The translations under genes and the position numbers were made by a program. From Conoideocrella luteorostrata (lineage: Eukaryota; Ascomycota; Sordariomycetes; Hypocreales; Clavicipitaceae), in assembly GCA_032433595.1 (NCBI GenBank), contig JASWJB010000429.1, positions 1-30,345 on the forward strand: a stretch of DNA of 30,345 nucleotides, read 5' to 3'. This document shows, piece after piece, positions 1 to 11,001 of the stretch. Positions within the stretch are counted from its first letter, which is position 1. Each line of letters opens with the position of its first letter. Under the pieces are notes generated by a model. It was not told the origin of the DNA and did no database searches. It worked only from the letters and a program-made list of their open reading frames with translations.

Positions 1-888
1 TAAATTTTATAGTCGCTAAGGCATTATCTCTTGCGAAGTTAATGCCACCTCGATGGGCTCAGTTAAACTGTCCCCCGCTTGGGAGAGTACCTACCTCCTC
101 ATTCTGATCCCAAACTGGCCCTGCTCAGCTAGTCCCATCATGTCCGAGCCTGTCGACCAGCCAGCCAGTCATTGCCATACTTCAAGTCGTGGCCTACTGC
201 ACCGCGACTGGCAAACACCATCTTCAGCGCGCTTAACCTCGCCCGCCGACCAATTCCCTCTTTTCAATCCTTACGCTAAGCAAGCGGCTCATTGGTAACT
301 ACTCAAGGGGCACATATCCGTGCGCATCACACAGAGCAGCTACATCGTGCACAAGAAAGTATGGTGCAGTAGGGTGTATTGTTGGGCGGCACTAGGTAGT
401 CAAGGTCAGTCACCTTGATCTCTGCGGAGGTTCGGAATCTTTCCCATCCTCGCCTCGGCGCCATCATCTATGGACAGGTCGGCATGTCTTGCTTGTCCCT
501 TAGGCTAGATAAAAATTCAATCACCACGAAACGACCACATGCAAGGCTATGACTGGCTGCTAAATCTCATGAACCATGCACGGCAGGCAAGCCGTGACCA
601 TCTCGGCGGCTATATGATCCCATATGATGTACCACGGCATTGCATTGCATCCCCATCCCAGCCAGGCATTGCCGCGAACAGACGCACTTTAGCCGCCGCG
701 GCTTACATGCATGCCTTGAATGCCCCTCTTGTCGATTGCTACCTTGACGTGTCTACACCACCAGAATGAATTGTAGACGTACAGTAAGACGAACGTGACA
801 AGGACTTGTACAGGGATACAGGACAACAAAGAAGGGGGGGGGAGCACAGGTGCTGGTCGGTAGAACTAGCATGATGGCACGAGCGCGC

Positions 889-936
889 AGGGGAAAAAAA
901 ACAAGAAAGAAGAAGAAGAAGCAGAAGAAGAAGTGA
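889..936. repeat. Purine-rich (GAA)n-like microsatellite
   Basis: A nearly uninterrupted purine tract on the plus strand: a run of A residues followed by repeated GAA/AGA units. It is low-complexity and lies in gene-free DNA. Confidence 0.7.
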
Positions 937-1037
937 GTATCCAGCCAGTGCTCTTAGGATGAAAGCGACTAGACGCTCTTGAGTTGACTGCTTACACTTC
1001 ATGTTTGGTTGTTCTTCGTGCAGGGAGCTAGGGCGAG

Positions 1038-1091
1038 GAGGCCAAGCGAACAGACCAAGTGAAGAGGCCAGGCGAAGAGAGGCCAGGCGAA
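1038..1091. repeat. Four-copy 13-bp degenerate tandem repeat
   Basis: Units with consensus GAGGCCAGGCGAA start at 1038, 1051, 1064 and 1079. The third and fourth match exactly. The first differs at one position and the second at three. Spacing is 13, 13 and 15 bp. It lies in gene-free DNA. Confidence 0.75.
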
Positions 1092-2591
1092 GTGGCCAAC
1101 ATATAACGGCAAATCAGCCTGACCCAGCCCGCCGGGTCTGGTGTGATGATAGTTAATACGCCGGTGGAATGAGCGCTGCTTTCCCATCCTTCGACCAACG
1201 GGCAGTCAAGTCAAGAGGGAAGCTGGTAGGATGGGACAATTTGTCTTTTTGCTCTCATCCGGATGTTTGCTTGCATGTAAGTATTGGCAAATGTGATGGC
1301 AGCGTACTCCGTACAGAAATTCCATGACGGATGATGACTAGATAGAGGGGTGGATGGAAGGATACCGCGGTTTCATGGATAGCCGCCCTTTTATCGCATG
1401 CTGCATTAGCGCGGCTGGCCATTCTGACGCAACTTGACCAGACTGCATGCACATTGGATAGCTGCTATGCAACCTGCTCCTTAAAGATATCATTGCAGAT
1501 CAAGGACGGCGCACTTGGAGCTGGAACTCGGTGCCCCATCAGAAAGAAATGCTAGTACTCTGGGCGCCGTACAATAGAAATCCAGTTCGCGCTAAGCGGA
1601 GCAGCCGGTTGGACCAAACGCCAGGCTAAGGCATAATTGTGTTTTACGTGACACGAGCGATCTGCTAGGCACCGGACAAGCACGATCTAATCGCCCTAGT
1701 TTGTTGGTGGCTTTCGGTAGGTCCATCACCGTCGACATCAACATCGTCGTTGGCGTGCCTCTCGGTGCCCATTTCGTGCCCTTTCTCGTCGTGTTTTGGA
1801 TAGGGCGGGTGGCAAATCATCCTCCCCATACAGGTACGGCGTATTCTACTCTACACCAAATTGCCCATAGCGAGGCGTCTTGAACGGAGCACAGAATACC
1901 AGTTCATGACCTAGGCAGAGGCGGTTGGCTTGTTCCGCAGACCGAGGGCGGGGAGAGATGGTGTGTGTGTTCTGCACTCCGTAGCCTTGGCGCATTCTAC
2001 CCATTTCCCGCCAGCCCTGGCCACTGTTGGCCATCGCCCGACGCCTTGCATTCTGGTCCAAGCCAGCTCTTAACTAACTAATAGTTAGTTGACAGGCTTG
2101 CTCCTCCCGGCCTGAACGTGGGTCTCAAGGCTCTTCCCATCCACCCCGGCAGCCACGCAGCCCGCCCCCAGTCTCGCTCCTTCCATGCAACTCGAAGCCA
2201 CAAGCGTGTGGGCTCCACCCGTCACCACCCTCGTTGGTCCTAATAGCTGGGGCCAACGGACCTCATCTGCCGATTCACCATCTTTCCACCAGATCGCTTT
2301 CATCACTAGAGCTCTCTACAACAACTTCGGTCAAGCTCCCAATCCTTGTCACTCTTCTTTGTCCGCCCTGCGGAGACAACCCCCCCTCCCCTTCCCCCTA
2401 AAATGTGGCCCACGACCCAACGGCTCGGGCTTGATAGCCTTGCGCCTCTTGACTTATAAGCACAGGATGCCTTGATGGGCTTCGCCCTCGGAAAAGAGGA
2501 AGAAATCAGTGTATCCTTTGTACACAGTCCACAAGCTCCTCCTGCTTTCTATTTCTTGAGCTCTTGATTCTTGAACTTATTTCACCGTCCC

Positions 2592-4037
2592 ATGTCTGTT
2601 CCAGTCAGTCGACTGAGCAGACTCTCTCTCGAAGAGATGCCTCCAATGACCCGTTCTAGTGCAAGAGCTGCCTCAAGAGCCACTCCAGTGCAGGCTCTTG
2701 ACCACAGCAACTCGTCTTCGGATGGGGAGAGCGACTATGGCAACGCCTCGGATTACGACGACGATGAGCCCACCACTGTGAAATCCCCTACCAGACTTTT
2801 GTACAATTTGGACCAGTTATCGGAACCAAGACGAGTAGCGGTACGCGATACCTTTAAAGAACCCCCCATAATTGCATTACAACGATGTCGGCGCATTGGC
2901 AACACATACGCGTTTCAGATGACGGAGTTGGTTACCCGCTCTGTTCGCATCAGAGCTCCGGATGGAGGTGATGGAGCTTCTCCTCGGCTATCATGTTCGT
3001 GTGAACAAGAGGACCGAGCCCCGTGCAGACATTTAGTCTGGCTTCTTGATCAGCTGCTGAAAGAGACCTTGTATCATCACGACGGTTCCAAGCCCTTGAG
3101 AATGACTGATCACGGGTATGCCGAGGAAATGGGTGATCCGTTCCAAAATATTTCCGACTTCCATCTAGACGTCCTAGCCGATGGTCTGCATTGTCAAGTG
3201 GTAAACCCAGAGTTATACTCGGAAGACGAGCTTGATTATCATCGCGTTTTGGAAGCCAGAGAGCTTCTTGCTTCCGTTTACTCGAAGCCGCCAGAGGAGT
3301 TCCGTCCGGATATTTTCAACCATCCTGTCATGGACGAAGACGTGTTGAAGAACAGCGACCTAGACTGCACCGTCTTCCGCATGCTGCTTGATAATCCCCA
3401 CCTCTTTCACTACTTCTTATCACTCTCCCGCCCTAGCGACCCTATCGACAATGTCTTCCGGAAGCTTTCGCAGCGGGTGGATCGCGTTTTGCGCGAACTG
3501 AATGCGTTGCCTTTTGCAACCACTGTATCATCTCCCATTAGTGGTCACCATTCGAGCGACTCGACTGGTCAAAAGGTCCCAAGAGATATAGCGTGGGCAG
3601 CCAGACACCTCTTGGGCATTGTTGGTCTAATCAGATCCTCGATATATACTCGCGACCGACCCTTAAAATCTTCTGAAGCACTCTCGGCGGTTCACACTCT
3701 TGTCCACATTCTGGCCTCAGTTGTAGACCATAACGGTCGCGATACAAGCACAGGTGTAGCACACAATGATAGCAGTCTGTACTCGCGCTTAATTGGCGAT
3801 TGCAGAGAAGCCGACTTTGTAATTGCAGAGCTGGGTTTGCTCCCCGAAGCGGCGAGCCATGTTGTAGACAGGCTGGAAGCAATTTCTGAGCGAATCGGAC
3901 CTCTGGGAGTTCCGGTGGCCTATATGGAAAAGTTTAACAATCTGCTCAGGAGACTGCGGACTTCATCTACCAGCGTGGGCATAAAGCGTCAGCTACCACA
4001 GAAGGAAAACGATCGCGAACCAAAGCGAATGAAATGA
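2592..4037 (+). CDS. SWIM-type zinc finger protein, 481 aa, intronless
   Basis: Single-exon frame of 481 codons. The start is the ATG at 2592; an in-frame stop lies at 2565-2567, and a later in-frame ATG at 2637 (residue 16) is a possible alternative. Residues 135-147 show a SWIM zinc-binding pattern, C-x-C-x7-C-x-H (Cys135, Cys137, Cys145, His147). An acidic, Ser-rich segment (about residues 38-63) precedes it and the C-terminus is Lys/Arg-rich (KRQLP...EPKRMK), which suggests a nuclear protein. SWIM domains are known from DNA- or protein-binding proteins such as MuDR-type transposases, MEK kinases and the Sws1/ZSWIM7 recombination factors. The rest of this protein resembles none of those that I can name, and no transposase-like region is visible. 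It converges with the kinase gene downstream. The SWIM call is good; the biological role is unknown. Confidence 0.85.
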   Translation: MSVPVSRLSRLSLEEMPPMTRSSARAASRATPVQALDHSNSSSDGESDYGNASDYDDDEPTTVKSPTRLLYNLDQLSEPRRVAVRDTFKEPPIIALQRCRRIGNTYAFQMTELVTRSVRIRAPDGGDGASPRLSCSCEQEDRAPCRHLVWLLDQLLKETLYHHDGSKPLRMTDHGYAEEMGDPFQNISDFHLDVLADGLHCQVVNPELYSEDELDYHRVLEARELLASVYSKPPEEFRPDIFNHPVMDEDVLKNSDLDCTVFRMLLDNPHLFHYFLSLSRPSDPIDNVFRKLSQRVDRVLRELNALPFATTVSSPISGHHSSDSTGQKVPRDIAWAARHLLGIVGLIRSSIYTRDRPLKSSEALSAVHTLVHILASVVDHNGRDTSTGVAHNDSSLYSRLIGDCREADFVIAELGLLPEAASHVVDRLEAISERIGPLGVPVAYMEKFNNLLRRLRTSSTSVGIKRQLPQKENDREPKRMK

Positions 4038-4397
4038 CGTGAGGACTATCTCGAACTCGACTTTCCGGCTAGCTTTGTTGCTTTACTATCTCTGGCCACC
4101 TGGTCAAAGCTTCCAAGCGTCCTAGGTCTCAAACATTCTGATAAACTTACCATCTCAAGAACCGTTCTCCTGAGCAAGAACGTTATACTGAACTTCACCT
4201 CTTAGTTTACTGCGGCCTTGTCTTCTGTATATACTTCTCAATTCTTTTGAGGATTTCTCACATATTCACGAGCCTCCCTGGACATATCTGCGGTTATTTA
4301 CATGAACTGAATATACATCAAAATTCACCTACCTGCTGCTACCTGCTATTCCGTCTTGTTTTGAAGAAAGTGAAACTGTGACACACATCTTGTCATA
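4038..4397. other. Convergent 3' intergenic spacer
   Basis: 360 bp between two genes that point at each other (SWIM protein on plus, kinase on minus). It is AT-richer than the flanking exons and should hold both 3' UTRs and polyadenylation sites. No gene is seen in it. Confidence 0.7.
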
Positions 4398-6125
4398 TTA
4401 AAATATGAACCCGTTCTGCTTCTGAAACCTTCTCAAAGCATCATGGACTTCTTGCAAACTGGGTCGGTTGTAGTAGTTTTCGTTCCAATCCCCTCTCCTC
4501 ATCCCCTCCATTCTGCTCTTGAGCCAATTTTCTGACATCTCAATCTCCCTGGCCCACCACTCGCTTGCTGTTGTCTGCACCTGCTCAGCTGTGGAAGTTC
4601 CTCTCTTCTCCAACTCCCGCATGACAAGCGTTTTCTTCATTCTGACAATGTACTTGCTCAGACCCGGCTGCCTACCTCGCGTACAGGCATCGATTAACAT
4701 TCTCATGGGTTCAGGCGTTGTTGTGTAGCCCGGAAACTCGACCTCTGGTTCCCATGGATATGATAACCATACCGCAGCTCGCTGCGGAGCACTGCAGGCT
4801 TCGAAAATGCACCAAAGCACTCTTCCAAGCATGTAGACCTCACAGGCCTCCTCTTCAGTGCGTGTCAGGCATGACCATGGCACGTTGAAGCCCTTAGAAG
4901 GCCATATGTAGTCCTCTCCTTGGCCCATTTCTTCCCACCCCGGAAGCATTTCCGAAAGCATATCCGCGTACTTGTCCCTGACCACAGGATCTATCTCATC
5001 GTCAATGGCCAGGAGCCGTACGTACTCAATGGCGTTTACTTCTGGAGCTGCAAACTCGCACCAGACACCACGTTGCTCGAAGTCAACCATGATCACATCA
5101 CGAGACTCGGACATAACGATGTTGTCCAACCTGAGATCTGGATAAAAGAAGTGTGCGACATTGTGCAGATGCGACAGTGCGGACGATAGCTGCAAAGACC
5201 ATTTGGTCTTATCAGCAAGTGACACCAGGCCGTGTAACTGCAAGAACGGGATGAGGTCACGCAGACTTCCATGCACATGGTATTCCAAAGTGAATCCTAT
5301 GATAGCTGTCTTGTTGCCAAAGCTGCATTTCTTGGTGACAAGATGAACTGGCCGAGACACAACATTGGGGTGCGGTGGCATCAACAATAACTGTCTCAGC
5401 TCATGATATAGATACTTCGTATAACTGGTTAGACCCTTGAAAATCCATGTTTTGCCCTCTATTTCAACAAGGCAAACGCTGTCATGCAACTGTGACAGAT
5501 ATACGACGTCGCCAATGTCGACAGCACGGGGCAGAGGGATATTTCCTCCCCAGAATTTCTTTAGAGATGCGACAGAGAGGAGCTGTCTTTCCAGATGATG
5601 AGTTGGTACAATAGATATGGACGTAGCGGCAACATCTTTAGGCAAATTATGAAGTACAATACGGGAACCGAATGGCAAATTTTCATAAATTTGCATCGGG
5701 TTCTTCTGGCGGGAACTCCAATGCTGCAGGACCCGAAGGATGTGACTTGTTATTCCAAGACGGGAGATTCTGGTGCCATCTCGGGTGTAGAATGTCACAT
5801 CAAGGTCGAGAACATCCCGAACGTCATTAGGTAGTGTTGCTGGCTCTGGAATGAAAACGTCGACTCGAAACGGGGGGATTTTATCCACAAAGAGTGGTAC
5901 AGCATAGAACTGCGTCCCAAAGGCCGTGCAGCCATCAATCCGCCACAAAGGATTCCTTGGAGGGACGATGGCGTCTATTCGGTTTTTGGGATTGAGTCGT
6001 GAGTCTTCCCAAGCCACGCCCTTCTTACTGGCTGACGCTTCTTCAACATGAACGTCTGAGCGGTAGGTTGAAAATGCTGCTGTAGGATGAATGACATCGT
6101 GTATAGACTGCTGGCTCAGTTCCAT
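4398..6125 (-). CDS. Atypical protein kinase-like protein, 575 aa, intronless
   Basis: One uninterrupted frame. The ATG at 6125 sits in an excellent context (CCACC-ATG-G); the open frame continues 63 nt upstream without another ATG. The first 220 residues have no domain I recognise. A kinase-like domain follows. Lys230 in WIFKG fits the ATP-binding lysine and Glu242 in YHELRQLL the helix-C glutamate. The catalytic loop reads YPDLRLDN with Asp330 and Asn335, so His of the usual HRD is Tyr-Pro. The metal-binding motif is DFE (348-350) instead of DFG, and an APE motif lies only 12 residues further on (360-362), giving a very short activation segment. EVYMLG (429-434) matches the subdomain IX region, and an Arg near 554 (RPSLQEV) the subdomain XI position. 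No glycine-rich loop is obvious. The key Lys, Glu, Asp, Asn and Asp are present, so activity is possible but not assured. Similar fungal lineage-expanded kinases of unknown function exist. Confidence 0.8.
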   Translation of the reverse strand: MELSQQSIHDVIHPTAAFSTYRSDVHVEEASASKKGVAWEDSRLNPKNRIDAIVPPRNPLWRIDGCTAFGTQFYAVPLFVDKIPPFRVDVFIPEPATLPNDVRDVLDLDVTFYTRDGTRISRLGITSHILRVLQHWSSRQKNPMQIYENLPFGSRIVLHNLPKDVAATSISIVPTHHLERQLLSVASLKKFWGGNIPLPRAVDIGDVVYLSQLHDSVCLVEIEGKTWIFKGLTSYTKYLYHELRQLLLMPPHPNVVSRPVHLVTKKCSFGNKTAIIGFTLEYHVHGSLRDLIPFLQLHGLVSLADKTKWSLQLSSALSHLHNVAHFFYPDLRLDNIVMSESRDVIMVDFEQRGVWCEFAAPEVNAIEYVRLLAIDDEIDPVVRDKYADMLSEMLPGWEEMGQGEDYIWPSKGFNVPWSCLTRTEEEACEVYMLGRVLWCIFEACSAPQRAAVWLSYPWEPEVEFPGYTTTPEPMRMLIDACTRGRQPGLSKYIVRMKKTLVMRELEKRGTSTAEQVQTTASEWWAREIEMSENWLKSRMEGMRRGDWNENYYNRPSLQEVHDALRRFQKQNGFIF

Positions 6126-8130
6126 GGTGGACGAGCTCCGAAAACGACGTTGAAAAGTAAGGTTTGAGATATTTAGGCTGGTCGGCAAAACGACGCAGCG
6201 CCTGGTAGGCGACGGCGATCAGCTTTCGATTGAGAAACTGCGGTGCGAAAAGTGTGAACAAGCCTCTCCTTCAGTCGTAATGTCAATGGCAATGACCGAG
6301 CTTGGTTTTTTCCCATCGCGCCGTGACGCGATTAGCAGATGCGATACCGAAAGAGAAACTTCAACCCGACCCTGTCACAGGAACTGCGCCTCGGCTTTAT
6401 CGAAAAATGACGCAGAGGTAGTGGTGCATATTGCTGACATGTCGCACAAACGCAACCCCGAAATCGACAAAGACGTTGGCTGCCGCTGTGGAAGAGATGG
6501 GGCCCCCGGAAAGTACCCTGCCAAAAAGCCTTGATTCGACAGGTCAGATTGATCACATGATGGGGTCATATGCCTGCTGGGATGATTGAGGCCAGAGTAG
6601 GGTCTGCATCAATTCGACGTACGCTGTAAAGTCTGAATATGACAGAATGAATGGAGGTGAATTCACGTTGTGCGGGTAACCGAATCCTGCAGGTGCATAA
6701 GATAGGTAATGGCCGTGCTTCACCTGGGATCTCCATATTTTGCTGCGCCTGTAATACTGGGTGCGGTTAGCTTTACCCGCATGCGTTGCTGATGATGATG
6801 AGGAAACTGAATAATGAAATGATCTGTGTTAGCTTTGGCTGTCATCTGCTTTCTCACGGGCCCGGCTGATCCGATATGAACTTACGTGTTCAGCACTTCA
6901 TGCAACTATGCGTGAACAAGCAAAAATGCAGTTTAGCAGCGATAGCATAACCCCCCAACTGAACTCTATTGCAACGATCTTCCTTGTCAGGAGAATTGGA
7001 GAGCGTTGGGTTGAACCCAGCAGAGCAGCCTTTGGCCTTGCGGCATGCCGAAGTGTCACGCAGTAACTACTCGATGGAGTGGGAAGGAGCCGATGTGAAG
7101 CCACGTGTAGAACCTAAACGCATCCATCCCCGCCGTGCCACATCATGAGTATTCGAACTTCCTCGGTTGAAAAATTGTCATTCGTGGAAGTCTGGACCCT
7201 TCAAGCTGGTCCCATCAATTATCTATATTGAAGGATGGAGTTGATCAGTTCGTATATAGAAGTGACACGACGTTGACTTGTACACAGTGCCGAGTCAGCC
7301 GCAGGTCTGACAGCCACACGCCCGAGTGTGCGCGGTATGGATGGAACCGACTTACGTCATACCGAGCTGCCTTTTGGCAGCGTTGATTTCTTCGAAGCAT
7401 TAGTGGGCAGAGAGTATTGGTGAGGGATGTTGGAGGAGGGACAAGGCGGACTCTACCATGACGTCTACTTCTATGGTGTAGACCACATGGACAGTGCGGC
7501 TCGAATGTTGGATGCGGTGCATGGAGTATTGTAATGACTTATGGCGGAGTAAGCCCAGCATATCTTTCTTAGACAAGAATGCGCAGGAAGATATTAATAT
7601 GAAGAATCTAAAGGCAAGTCGCAAATTTGCCAGATAGCCTTGGCAATGGTTGTGGTAGATTGCGGATCTTGTTCATAAAGATTCATGTGCCGTACATAGA
7701 ACACCTACTTGACGAATATAGTGAGGCAAACACTAAAAGCACGAGCAGAAAATGAGCAAGCAGTCACACTGTAAAACTACCAACAACCTCAAAAAAGAAG
7801 CGGGCGCCGCAGCTCTAGCTTGGCTGCAAGTGCAAAAGGTGCATGATCTGAGTCTAGTACTCCGTACATGAGCAAGACACATAAACTAGAGGATATCACC
7901 ATAGCGCTGGTGACGATGGCGACAATAGTCAGGACACGGTCTAAGAAAAAGCAAAGAGTGACATTGGACATTAGAGACAAGTCCCGGCCACTGAGAGTCC
8001 CTTGGGGGTGGGCACCCACTCTGCAGCTATCACATGAATAATAATCTCTGATAATGCCAAAATTTTCGGTCACACAGCTTGATGCTGTGTTCTGTTCAAA
8101 TTGCAAGTAATTGTGCAACATACCCGGAGT

Positions 8131-9004
8131 ACCATTGACAGCTTTGATACTTCCATGGTGACGCAAATCATATCAACAGGATTGGGCCATGGTTCGTCAT
8201 GACGGTGAATGAAGATCGATGAGCTGCTGTGTGATCTGCCACCACTGCCTGTAGAGACCGAACTATAGCGGCATTTTATGGAATCAAATGATGAGAGCCA
8301 AATATGGCGCCGAAGACTTCTGAGAATCATTTTATCATCTCTCCAATACTCAGCAGTGCTACGAAATATCGAGGTTGACACCTATCAAAGACCACGATCA
8401 GGTGGCGCCTCAGCGGTTGCAGGCTCACCATGTACGCCACGGAGCAAGACACCATTAACACTTCAACGACGCGTCTTTACGTGACCGGCGCATGAAGCAG
8501 ATGTAGTAGCGCGGTCATGGCTCAGAGATGAATAGACTACAATGCTGTTGACGAAGCGCGAGGCTGTGTGAAATGATTATGGATCTGGAAATCTATAGCT
8601 AGTTGTGAGCAAGACGCCTCCAGCCTCTTACCTGGAGTGAGCTTCCTCTGCTGGAGCTGCAATATAGGCTGCAGGCCGCGAAGCGGCAGGAGCAAAACTG
8701 ATGAGCATTCTACAAATATGGTATAGGTGACGAACCATAACAGTGACCAGAGGCGCATAGCTGCATACACGGCTGCAGCACATATGTGATGATAATCTCA
8801 TATGTGATATATCATGAAGCTACGCATGAGGCGATCTGGCCGTGGAGACAAGAGAAAGAGCCAGACCAGCCCAGCATGCTAGTAGCACTGAATGACGCAG
8901 AGCATTGTACTCCGTAGCTTGCAGACTCGTTTGCTTACACATGTCAATGCGTGGACGTAAATGGTGGTCAGCCGAGCCAGGTGGCCAACCATTGACAGCT
9001 TTGA
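8131..9004. repeat. 17-bp direct repeat pair, 857 bp apart
   Basis: The same 17 bases, ACCATTGACAGCTTTGA, occur at 8131-8147 and 8988-9004 in the same orientation. The flanks do not align beyond the core. The coordinates span both copies; most of the interval is not repeat. Confidence 0.6.
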
Positions 9005-9185
9005 CGATGGGCTCGGTGAACTAGCAATCGGCCGGTCTCGTCGACAGCAGTCTTGCGAGCTCCAGCTCCACATGCACACTAATAAACGGTGACGTGCACT
9101 AATTAGTTACACTGCTACGGACCAATCTGCGCAAGGATGTGGTAAACTTACACCGAACAGGTAGCTGGGTAACTAAAGTGGCTGC

Positions 9186-9427
9186 TGGGCTGGGCTTTTC
9201 GCTGGGATGGGTTGAGGGTGGGATGGGATGAAATGGGCTCGGTTGGGCTGGGTTGCGGGCACCGCCCGTGCTTGTGATGGAGACAGGCTAGCTTGACTGT
9301 TTCTCCGTAAGCACGAGGAGACGGGATGGACCAACTGACTAGTAAGCTCAATAGGAGATGAGGATGGGGAGCGATGGGGTAATGGAGATGGGATGGAAGA
9401 TGGGGATGGAGACGAGACGGAACGGGG
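9186..9427 (+). repeat. G-rich imperfect repeats with G-quadruplex potential
   Basis: From 9204 to 9227 five GGG runs are separated by loops of 1-4 nt (at 9204, 9209, 9216, 9220 and 9225). Four further runs follow at 9235, 9245, 9250 and 9257. A second block at 9361-9427 is an imperfect array of GGAGATGGGATG-like units with GGG or GGGG runs. The first block fits the standard G3-N1-7 quadruplex pattern. No coding function is seen. Confidence 0.7.
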
Positions 9428-11001
9428 CCGAAGCTCCAGCTAGCAAAGGCGGAGAAGGGGGTTTCCTTTGTTGCTAATCGTACTCAAAAGTACGGGGTAC
9501 CAATCAGTGTTGCTGCGACGAGTGGGTTGGTGAGTTGGGCGGCGGCGTGGGCGCCTCGATGCAGAAGTCGCTCGCTCTTGCCCACTGTCCACTTCCCGCT
9601 GGCGCTTGCGGCTCTTCAGGTCTAGTCTCTGGATGCCTGGATAACTAACAAGCCCTGAGGCCCACACGGCTTTGCGTCGGGGCACGTGTACGGAGTACTC
9701 CGTGGTTTGAACTCTGTTGAACCGACGTTGACGTCGACGCTGACTTGTCTCATTTAACTGCAACTCACCACCCATCACATCTTGGCAAGTGTTCGGCGTG
9801 CAATATTTCCGTATTTGCTATCGCGTAGGTATGGCGTACCTTAGGTACTCTTCCACCATGCAAGCCAGTGCAAGGTTTTGGATACGATTTCCATAGGTGA
9901 GGCGAAACAAAAGCAATGATCGTCACCATTACTGCCGAGACCAGCGCTGCTACCATGCCCGACGGTGAAGCGACATCGCCAGAAAATAAGCAAGCATGCA
10001 AAGCGTCGATAGTTTGCCTTCTTTGACACTTCAGCAGTGCCCGACATTTTGTGCAACGCGAGCTCTGGACGCCAATGGAGCGCACTGGAGAAATCGATTT
10101 GAAGCCCATGAAGGATTGCGTCAGCGGGACCAAGGCGTCTGCGACCATCCCTGCCCGTCCGACTTGTTGGCATTGAGCGAAGCCACGATGCTGAATGCCA
10201 TGTCTCGCGCTGGAGCCGTTGGTTTGGACGCATTTGTCGGTATTGGCTGCGTGCCTCACCGGTCCCCACACCATACAACGCCGGAAAAAGGCCTTTTGCC
10301 TCCCACAATCACATCACATGGCATGCACTTGATAAACGCTTGGTGGGATCCGAATTGATGTGGAAGAGATCTTTAGGCCCTGCAAAGATATCACGCTATC
10401 AAGCGTTTGCCATGTCAGAATACCGCGCGCAATCTGCGACCTCGCTGAACAGGGTTGATGTTGTTGCAGCCACGACGCCAGTGTAGCGCAGTTGCCAATG
10501 TCCGATGTTGGTCGTTCGAACTGATACAAGGTTTGCGGATATCACGCGGATGACTGCCATGATTACCATGGCTCTGGAACACATATATGCCAATGAACGC
10601 CACGGCCCATTTGTGCAGATGGCCCACCAGCGGCAGGCTCCAGGGCTGACGAGTTCTTGTAGTGCGATTATGTGCTGTTCATGAGGCATCATTATCATTT
10701 CTAAGGTTACGATGTGCGTGGATACCCAAGGACATAAAAATTGGACATGGTGAGAGCTTTCGCTGGTTACGTCAGGAGGCAACAATTGTCTCTCTGATCC
10801 TGGTCTCTGATACAGCTTTGTCCAAAGACACATGGGCTACGTATGGAGTGATTATACTCCAAAGGAGATGCAGAACAAAACCCCACCCCCCCGAAAGAAC
10901 CATAGTCCGGTCTAGAATGGAACTCAATTACCCAAGCCAACTACGGAGTAGAATAGGGTGGACTTGGGCAAATATTGTAGGCCGCATTATGTAGCGTAAC
11001 A

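Larger units (their letters stand above)
1..2591. other. Intergenic region, left edge; no supported gene
   Basis: I see no convincing coding gene here. Open frames are short, overlap on both strands and show no recognisable domain. The stretch holds a purine-rich (GAA)n-like tract at about 889-936, four 13-bp degenerate repeats at 1038-1091, and one exact TACTCCGTA motif at 1305. The last few hundred bases are pyrimidine-rich, as in many fungal promoters, and probably contain the promoter and leader of the SWIM protein gene. An in-frame stop at 2565-2567 closes that gene's frame upstream. Confidence 0.6.

Noticed and set aside
5093..5834. Several frames of 60-90 codons inside the kinase gene on both strands
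   Set aside because: They are shadows of the 575-codon kinase frame, without independent start context or domain.
7789..8381. Minus-strand frames of 103-125 codons as remnants of a transposon
   Set aside because: No reverse transcriptase, integrase or transposase motif and no terminal repeats were seen.
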